Of a stretch of DNA of 64,000 bases, positions 63,145 to 64,000 are shown piece by piece. A program made the translations under genes and the position numbers. The stretch is from Gemmatimonadaceae bacterium (GTDB taxonomy: Bacteria > Gemmatimonadota > Gemmatimonadetes > Gemmatimonadales > Gemmatimonadaceae). Position 1 is the stretch's first letter. Each line of letters starts with the position of its first letter. The notes under the pieces are model-generated. The model saw nothing but the letters and a program-made list of their open reading frames with translations, ran no database searches and was not told the DNA's origin. The DNA is taken from NCBI GenBank assembly GCA_037721215.1, contig JBBJNV010000018.1, forward strand, positions 1 through 64,000, given 5' to 3'.

Positions 63145-64000
63145 ATGATTCCTGACAGCGGCGGTGATACAATCGTCGCTCTGGCCACTCCTCCTGGTCG
63201 TGGCGCTGTTGCCTTGGTGCGAATCAGCGGGGACAGGGCTCTGGAAATTGCTGCAGTTCATATCACACCCTGGCCTGCCGTACAAAGAGTGGCAACGCTA
63301 TGCCGGCTTTACGGCCAGGCTGATGACGACGTACTCGATCAGGCGCTTGTCACAGTATTCGCAAAGCCGGACTCGTTTACCGGCGAAGACATCGTCGAGA
63401 TCTCAACGCATGGTGGCCAGTATACACCTGCGCGCGTAATGACAGCGCTGATTGCGTCAGGGGCCAGGCCGGCCCTACCGGGCGAGTTCACGCGGAGAGC
63501 TGTTCTGAATGGGAAGCTGGACATCACACAGGCAGAAGCGATTGGCGATCTGATCGATTCGCGCTCGAGTGCGATGCACCGTGCCGCAATGATTCAGTTC
63601 GACGGGGGACTTTCCCGAAGAATGACATCGCTTCGTGAGAAAATCCTCGAAGTGGAAGCTTTGATCGCCTACGATATTGATTTCCCCGAAGAAGACGATG
63701 GCCCTGTTCCGGAACACAGAATCGCCGACGCTGCGTCCGGACTGCTGTCATCTCTCGACATGTTACTTGCTACAGTACCAACGGGCGAGATCATACGCGA
63801 AGGAGCAGTAGTTGTCATTGCCGGTGCGCCGAATGCCGGGAAATCCTCGCTGTTCAACGCCATGCTTGGCCAGGCCCGAGCTATCGTGACCAGTATCCCC
63901 GGCACTACGCGTGATGCTATCGAAGGACAGATCGAGACTCTGAACTGGCCGGTAAGACTCGTTGACACTGCCGGCCTTCGTCACACCGATGATCTGCTCG
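63145..64000 (+). CDS. mnmE: tRNA modification GTPase MnmE (C-terminus beyond window)
   Basis: The frame is open from ATG 63145 to the window end (285 residues). The N-terminal domain reads DTIVALATPPGRGAVALVRISG, then SFTGEDIVEISTHGGQY and LPGEFTRRAVLNGKLDITQAEA. The inserted GTPase domain starts with P-loop GAPNAGKSS, then SIPGTTRD and LVDTAGLRHT. With MnmG it modifies wobble U34 of tRNAs. It starts 19 bp after the hydrolase stop. Confidence 0.96.
   Translation, partial: MIPDSGGDTIVALATPPGRGAVALVRISGDRALEIAAVHITPWPAVQRVATLCRLYGQADDDVLDQALVTVFAKPDSFTGEDIVEISTHGGQYTPARVMTALIASGARPALPGEFTRRAVLNGKLDITQAEAIGDLIDSRSSAMHRAAMIQFDGGLSRRMTSLREKILEVEALIAYDIDFPEEDDGPVPEHRIADAASGLLSSLDMLLATVPTGEIIREGAVVVIAGAPNAGKSSLFNAMLGQARAIVTSIPGTTRDAIEGQIETLNWPVRLVDTAGLRHTDDLL

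Overview
The window looks like a chromosomal segment of a high-GC diderm bacterium, most likely from the Gemmatimonadota. This placement is an inference from gene content: a CBM9/DUF5916 outer-membrane-type protein, a GWxTD-like lipoprotein, several Ser/Thr kinases, a Gram-negative-type YidC and many lipoproteins. No 16S rRNA gene is present to confirm it.

Positions 1-3400 hold two secreted or envelope proteins: a partial amidohydrolase, and divergently a DUF5916 protein. Positions 3500-25850 form an accessory, defence-type island. In order it carries a class II Fic protein behind a palindromic operator; a HepT/MntA pair and an orphan HicB; a kinase-STAND-TPR fusion flanked by repeats; a truncated XRE gene; and a type I restriction-modification system (hsdM, hsdS, hsdR) interrupted by a HTH-nucleotidyltransferase/HEPN pair and a decayed Fic gene. 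These are followed by a small unknown protein, a decayed PD-(D/E)XK nuclease, and a complete type II CBASS operon (capV, CD-NTase, cap2, cap3). Directly upstream of CBASS on the same strand lie a GHKL ATPase with a STAS-like N-terminus and a STAS-like/winged-helix protein. Two near-identical 30-bp palindromes sit at the start of the winged-helix gene and just upstream of capV, which suggests that this pair controls CBASS. A tyrosine recombinase remnant marks the right edge.

Positions 25960-46770 return to core-type genes: mnmG, an EamA transporter, a GT2/FkbM/membrane-protein operon, an IS110 remnant, a diverged partial copy of mnmG next to a frameshifted second EamA gene, a KirBac-type channel and a SIMPL protein. 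Then comes an apparent parA-parB-BMP lipoprotein-Nif3-ABC-permease-permease operon with a parS-like site upstream, a lipoprotein and an acyltransferase.

Positions 46780-64000 hold polA, an esterase, a GWxTD-like lipoprotein, a kinase convergent with a histidine kinase, pyrE, an AraC regulator, RNase P RNA (rnpB) and a lipoprotein. They end with the replication-origin-type cluster dnaN-dnaA, divergent from rpmH-rnpA-yidD-yidC-MBL hydrolase-mnmE, the last cut by the window end. No tRNA, rRNA or CRISPR array was seen.
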